DNA of 24,352 nucleotides from CAXSEF01 sp964236535 (GTDB taxonomy: Bacteria; Pseudomonadota; Alphaproteobacteria; Acetobacterales; Acetobacteraceae), in assembly GCA_964236535.1 (NCBI GenBank), contig CAXSEF010000047.1, forward strand, positions 1-24,352, written 5' to 3'. The notes beneath the pieces are model-generated. The model saw only the letters and a program-made list of their open reading frames with translations, was not told the origin of the DNA and made no database searches. A program made the position numbers and the translations under genes. Each line of letters opens with the position of its first letter. Position 1 is the stretch's first letter. Of the stretch, positions 20,509 through 24,352 are shown in pieces.

Positions 20509-22315
20509 TCTCCGTAGCCTTCGGCGTTTTCGCTGTCAGTGCCGTGAGCGCGTCGATGAATGGCTGCAGCTTGGGCTTGACCTCGGCCATGGCGCCCAAG
20601 GCATAGGCCTTGTCCGCCAGCTCTCGGCCGCCTTCTAGGCTCTTGAACCAGCGCTTTCCGTGCTTCTTCCAGGTCTTCGCCTCCTTCTCCGAAGCCCCGT
20701 CCGGGTCGCCGCTCGCGGCGGCGATGATCACGGCACGCAGGCGATCACCGGCGACGGCCTTGATGGTGACGAAGTCGTGCTTGGGGAACTCGGCCTCGGG
20801 TTCGAGGACCTTCAGCCGCTCGACCAGGGTACCGAGCCTGGGTTGGGTGTGGATGTCGTCCGGATCGACGAGAAGCGCCTCAAGCTTGTCGTCGGGGATG
20901 CGGGCGATGAGGTTCGCCTCGGTGCAGCCCAAGGGCCACTGGAACAGGAGGTCGCCCATCGCTGACTTCAGATTGCTCCAGCGGGTAATGTTGTCGCCCT
21001 CGCAATCGACGAAGGCGGCTAGGCCCAGTTTGGCCTTGCTGAACTCCTCCAGCAGTTCGAGCGTGAAGGTGTTGCCCTGGCCGTCACAGAGGCGAACCCC
21101 CAGGTCAAGCAGATCCGTCGCAATCTCCCGCCCAAGCACGGCTTCGATGAAGCCGACCTCGGTCGGACCTTCACCCATCAGGGTCAGGCGCGACAAGAAA
21201 GCTTCCGGATCTCGTTTCTGTAGCTGCACCGAACGCGGGCTGGAGAGCTCGGCAATGACGTAACCCTGGCTCATATACCAGATCGTCGCCGGCTCCGCGG
21301 CGGCCAGGGCCGGGGCGCTGTGCGTCGTCATCACGACCTGGGAGGGGCCTTCGGCAAGTTCCGTCACCAGCTTACGCTGGCGATAGGGCTCCAGGCCACG
21401 CTCGGCCTCGTCGACCAAGGTGATAGGGCAGCCGAACCGACAGGCTTGGGCGACGGCCAAGGATGCCAGACGCCGCGTTCCCGAACCCCAACTCGACAGC
21501 GGCAAGCGGCTTTCCTCGATGGCGGCGGTTAGGCCGATCAGCGCGCTGATCGACTGCCCCTGGCCTGCGCTGAGACCAAGCCCCAGATCGTGCGGCAGGG
21601 CGCGCTCGCCGAAGGTGTCGTTCAGCTGCTTCATTGCCTCCTGCCCCTCGCTCTGGAGCTGTGCCTTCACATCGACATCGGAGAACGTCGAAGTTAGCCG
21701 TGAGCGCAGAGCCTTGTCGCTGAGCAGTCGATCCAGGGCCGAGCCCTGCACTAGGCGAAGATCGCGATCATTTCGATCATCGCCGCCGAGACGCACCAAA
21801 CCGATCTCTCGGCGCAGCGTCGGCGAGAAGATGTCGGTGGTGTCGTTCGGATTATGAATTGCATAGGTGAGGTCCAGCTCATCGGAGCCGCTGACGGAGA
21901 CCTTGTAGACGGGCGGACCGGCCGGGTGCGCCGGGCCGCCTTCATCGAATTCCTGCGGTTTGCAGGCCTGTTGGCCGTCCCACTCCCACGGATACGCGGG
22001 ACGCGACTGGGTCGCGATGCTGCTGTCCGGCGGCAAGCTGATCACGGCGCCGATGAAGAACCCCCCCTTGCGCTGACGCCGCCAATAGTCGTTGTCGGAC
22101 AGCAAGGCGGCGTTGCTCGGATTAAACAGTAAGGTGATCGCTTCGAGGATGGTGGTCTTGCCTGCATCGCCGCCGCCAAGGATTACGTTCAGGCCAGCCT
22201 TTGGGAACCAGTCGAACTTCTGGAAGGCGCGATAGCGCTCGATTTTTAGACGGAGGATCGTAGCGCCCGCGGCATCGACCAAAGTGTTCACCTCCTTGTT
22301 CGTTTTCGCATTCAT
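20501..22315 (-). CDS. OLD-family ATPase with TOPRIM nuclease domain, GajA-like
   Basis: 604 aa from the ATG at 22315. The ABC-type ATPase part has Walker A GGGDAGKT (47-54), a signature-like GLSAGQGQSISAL, Walker B ITLVDEAERGLEP and the switch His in MTTHSAPAL. The C-terminal third is TOPRIM-like: GEGPTEVGFIEAVLG carries the conserved Glu, and AAFVDCEGDN carries the paired Asp residues. This layout is that of OLD nucleases and GajA (578 aa). The next gene, overlapping by 8 nt, is a UvrD-like helicase, so it fits class 2 OLD. The TTG-initiated extension (to 22411) is rejected, as it would run into the start of the divergent gene. The acidic residues seem present, so DNA nicking activity is likely. 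Confidence 0.82.
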   Translation of the reverse strand: MNAKTNKEVNTLVDAAGATILRLKIERYRAFQKFDWFPKAGLNVILGGGDAGKTTILEAITLLFNPSNAALLSDNDYWRRQRKGGFFIGAVISLPPDSSIATQSRPAYPWEWDGQQACKPQEFDEGGPAHPAGPPVYKVSVSGSDELDLTYAIHNPNDTTDIFSPTLRREIGLVRLGGDDRNDRDLRLVQGSALDRLLSDKALRSRLTSTFSDVDVKAQLQSEGQEAMKQLNDTFGERALPHDLGLGLSAGQGQSISALIGLTAAIEESRLPLSSWGSGTRRLASLAVAQACRFGCPITLVDEAERGLEPYRQRKLVTELAEGPSQVVMTTHSAPALAAAEPATIWYMSQGYVIAELSSPRSVQLQKRDPEAFLSRLTLMGEGPTEVGFIEAVLGREIATDLLDLGVRLCDGQGNTFTLELLEEFSKAKLGLAAFVDCEGDNITRWSNLKSAMGDLLFQWPLGCTEANLIARIPDDKLEALLVDPDDIHTQPRLGTLVERLKVLEPEAEFPKHDFVTIKAVAGDRLRAVIIAAASGDPDGASEKEAKTWKKHGKRWFKSLEGGRELADKAYALGAMAEVKPKLQPFIDALTALTAKTPKATESG

Positions 22316-22410
22316 CTGCCGAATCTCAGTTTCAACGTCACCAGGCTTCCAATTATCATAGCCGCCACGCTGTGTTATCAGATTTAGCTGTATTCTACAC
22401 ACAGTCGGCA
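22316..22410. promoter_or_regulatory. Divergent intergenic region between OLD-type and PD-(D/E)XK-type genes
   Basis: 95 bp between the two start codons. On the plus strand TATTCT (22390-22395) is a candidate -10 box; on the minus strand TATGAT (about 22360-22355) is another. Neither has a good -35 partner at 17 bp, so the promoters are weak or activator-dependent. Both genes would be controlled from this one region, which supports joint regulation. Confidence 0.35.
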
Positions 22411-23700
22411 ATGATCGCCCACCGGGCGCGGGAGAACAATTTGGCCCAATTCAGCGAGGAAGCAGTCCATAGTTACCTGTTCAAGGCCGGCTTAACCGAC
22501 TTGGTCGACGACACCGCCGCGCTAGACGAGGATCCTGTGGATGACCATGATGACTTCCAACTCTGGCGCATTATCAAAGCGCGGGCCCTGACCAAGCTCA
22601 AGAGACTGCATGACTCGGTTCGATACGGAGAGTTTCTGGGCAGCAAGATTAAGCTGCCCACCGATCACACCCGCCCAATGGAGTTCGATCTCCTGGGGCA
22701 CCATGAGGATGGGTTATTCATCCTCGAGCTGAAGGTAAACCGGGCGGCAGAGCGCAACGCGTTTTCCGAGCTGTTTGCCTACAGCAATTACATCGCCGGC
22801 ATATTCGCCTTGTCCGGTCATAAAGACATCACCAACGTTCTGGTCTCGACCATGGACGTGAAGATCACCCGCCAAGCCTACCTATACGACCTGCTGATCG
22901 CCGACCGTGATGTCTTGGTCTATGCACCGGTTTTCGTCACCGACGCGCTCGAAAGCCTGAGGCTACGGCTTCACGTGCCGAGCGACAATGAGTTCAAGCG
23001 CTTCACCAACCAGCTTCTGTCGCACGACGCCATGGGCTGTGTCGTAATCACCATCGACGACATACCAGGTTGGATCGATAACGAGGAGAAAGACGGCTCG
23101 CTGAACAAGTGGACGCGAAAGCACCTCACGGGGCTCAGCAATTATGCAGCCCAGTTGATGGAGGAAGAACGGCTGCACGGCTTCTGCTTCGTTCGGAAAT
23201 TCTGGAATTCAATCCCTTGGTCGAACCGAAGCAGTCTTGTTATCTGCGCTCTGAACCCGTTCCGGCTGGCGGAACCTGAGCGAGCCTACGCAATCACCGA
23301 ACAACTCAATGAAGAGTTTCATGCAAACTTGTTTGAGGCTCCACTATATGCCTTTGATGGACGGTTGATCCGGCTCGCTCAACGCGTCGCCAGTGATGGC
23401 TTAACGCATGGCGACCATGGCGAGGTTGAATTGCCGTTGTGGAGCACCGTCGTCACCTCCGTGAGCGAAGTGGTGATTTCACACAACTTCGCATTCCGGC
23501 CGACCGGGATGATGCGTGAGGCCTATGTCAGCTACCTCAACGCCATCTATGCACGGAATGCGTCAGGAGTCGGCCATTACAAGGATGTCTCCAAGCTGAA
23601 GGTCAATGAGATCTCTAACTGGCTGCGGGCTTGGATGTTCATGGAGATGTGCGGGTTCCAAGCTGGTGAAGCTCCCAAAACCGAGGTCGAAAAAGATTAG
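22411..23700 (+). CDS. PD-(D/E)XK-like nuclease, divergent from the Gabija-like operon
   Basis: About 430 aa. Residues about 88-112 read RPMEFDLLGHHEDGLFILELK, which matches the PD-(D/E)XK core with Asp93 on the first strand and Glu106-x-Lys108 on the second. The following helix (NAFSELFAYSNYIAGIF) carries conserved polar residues as in DUF91/NucS-like restriction folds. The remaining 300 residues are mixed alpha/beta without motifs that I know. The ATG at 22411 is chosen; an upstream GTG at 22372 is possible. It shares its upstream region with the GajA-like gene and may be a fourth component of the same system, or a separate defense nuclease. Confidence 0.65.
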   Translation: MIAHRARENNLAQFSEEAVHSYLFKAGLTDLVDDTAALDEDPVDDHDDFQLWRIIKARALTKLKRLHDSVRYGEFLGSKIKLPTDHTRPMEFDLLGHHEDGLFILELKVNRAAERNAFSELFAYSNYIAGIFALSGHKDITNVLVSTMDVKITRQAYLYDLLIADRDVLVYAPVFVTDALESLRLRLHVPSDNEFKRFTNQLLSHDAMGCVVITIDDIPGWIDNEEKDGSLNKWTRKHLTGLSNYAAQLMEEERLHGFCFVRKFWNSIPWSNRSSLVICALNPFRLAEPERAYAITEQLNEEFHANLFEAPLYAFDGRLIRLAQRVASDGLTHGDHGEVELPLWSTVVTSVSEVVISHNFAFRPTGMMREAYVSYLNAIYARNASGVGHYKDVSKLKVNEISNWLRAWMFMEMCGFQAGEAPKTEVEKD

Positions 23701-23828
23701 AAATAATCAGCATAGCCCTACGCTTACTCGACAATGAGCTGCGAATCTGAATTTATGATCCCGTTTATGGGAATATAGGGCTAATAAGGTGTCCATATCA
23801 AAATTTATCTATGAGTACTTTCGTCTAC

Positions 23829-23848
23829 AAAGCGGACATCCCGCTTTT
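23829..23848 (+). terminator. Weak intrinsic terminator candidate after the PD-(D/E)XK gene
   Basis: AAAGCGG-ACATC-CCGCTTT plus one more T: perfect 7-bp stem with a 5-nt loop and only a four-T tail. It lies about 130 bp after the stop codon at 23700. Confidence 0.35.
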
Positions 23849-24352
23849 GGCTAGATCACGCAAAGCTTAACTGCTGTCCGACGATCATCTGAACCGTCGC
23901 GATTTGGATCGTTTTGCGATATATTCCGTTAAGTATAACCTTAGCCCATACTATTCAAATAGCGCATTCAGAACGGCTATAAGTCTTAAAAATGAAAACA
24001 GCATCATTCCATCTAGTAACATAATACGATCGGCTGTGATTTGGATAACATCTGCAACATTTCCAATCTTGTTAACTTTACTTACAATTTCCCACACTAT
24101 TCAACCGTATATAGAATATGCAGTTATTAGACCACTTCAACAACTATAATAAGCTACACGTAAACCAATATCTATAGATATAAATAGTCCAATCACAGCA
24201 AGTGTAATAAATACGCTTGCAAAGATTGTAAATCTTATTGTGAAGTTAAGAACTTTGGCAATCTCTGGTGTAATCAATAGAAATGCTAGTAAATCTAAGA
24301 GTCTGACTCTGAACTCATCCGGAACGAGCCAAGCGCCTGATCAGCATCATGG
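23849..24352. other. AT-rich stretch at the right edge, no confident gene
   Basis: Base composition changes abruptly to AT-rich after the PD-(D/E)XK gene. An ORF from 23904 to 24149 (81 aa) has a hydrophobic C-terminal half but no known motif and no clear ribosome-binding site. On the opposite strand, the frame from about 24340 down to the stop at 24137-24139 gives two hydrophobic segments (LLDLLAFLLITPEI and TIFASVFITLAVIGLFI) that look like transmembrane helices; it has no good start codon. At most one of the two is real. A small membrane protein or the remains of one is possible. Confidence 0.4.

Noticed and set aside
19780..20517. 245-aa open frame on the plus strand
   Set aside because: It is antisense to the UvrD-like helicase with complete motifs.
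1..24352. CRISPR array, tRNA or rRNA gene
   Set aside because: No regularly spaced repeats, no tRNA cloverleaf-like segment and no rRNA-like stretch were seen by eye.

Overview
The window is a GC-rich bacterial accessory region. The protein families, the codon use, the two insertion-sequence types and the XerC/D-like integrase fit an alphaproteobacterium (a plasmid or a genomic island). This is inference, because no rRNA, tRNA or housekeeping gene is present. Several stretches (about 2.5-4.3 kb, 16.77-16.95 kb and 23.7-24.35 kb) are visibly more AT-rich than the rest, which suggests separate acquisition.

Layout. At 1-730 lies the 3' part of a coiled-coil protein open to the left edge. At 743-2338 is an intact IS1182-like element with clear terminal inverted repeats. 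At 2.56-4.14 kb a two-gene cassette pairs an AAA/OLD-type ATPase with a small PD-(D/E)XK-like nuclease. At 4.5-6.04 kb (minus strand) is a PIN-domain gene whose N-terminus is separated from the rest by an in-frame TGA. At 6.4-7.3 kb the C-terminal scrap of a tyrosine recombinase abuts an IS6-family element whose transposase is frameshifted by an exact 11-bp tandem duplication.

At 7.4-16.8 kb is one tightly overlapping plus-strand operon: a DUF4258-like small protein, a methylase-like protein with eroded catalytic motifs fused to one HsdS-type recognition domain, two paralogous and apparently intact HsdM proteins of 500 aa each, HsdS and HsdR. It is a Type I restriction-modification locus with three M-like proteins instead of one. 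A leaderless-looking promoter precedes it. A short promoter / hairpin leader / small ORF / hairpin cassette follows at 16.79-17.14 kb.

At 17.15-18.2 kb (minus) is a complete tyrosine recombinase, with a dif-like 9-6-9 inverted repeat just upstream of its start. At 18.4-22.3 kb (minus) lies a Gabija-like pair (OLD-family ATPase-TOPRIM nuclease and UvrD-like helicase, 8-nt overlap) followed by a protein with a HEPN-type Rx4H motif. At 22.4-23.7 kb a divergent gene encodes a PD-(D/E)XK-like nuclease. The last 650 bases are AT-rich and hold no confident gene.

Taken together this is a defense island with up to four nucleic-acid-targeting modules, bounded and eroded by mobile elements. The least conventional parts are the three-M Type I operon, the extended OLD/UvrD/HEPN/PD-(D/E)XK neighbourhood and the ATPase plus mini-nuclease pair. 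All functional assignments rest on motifs read by eye.
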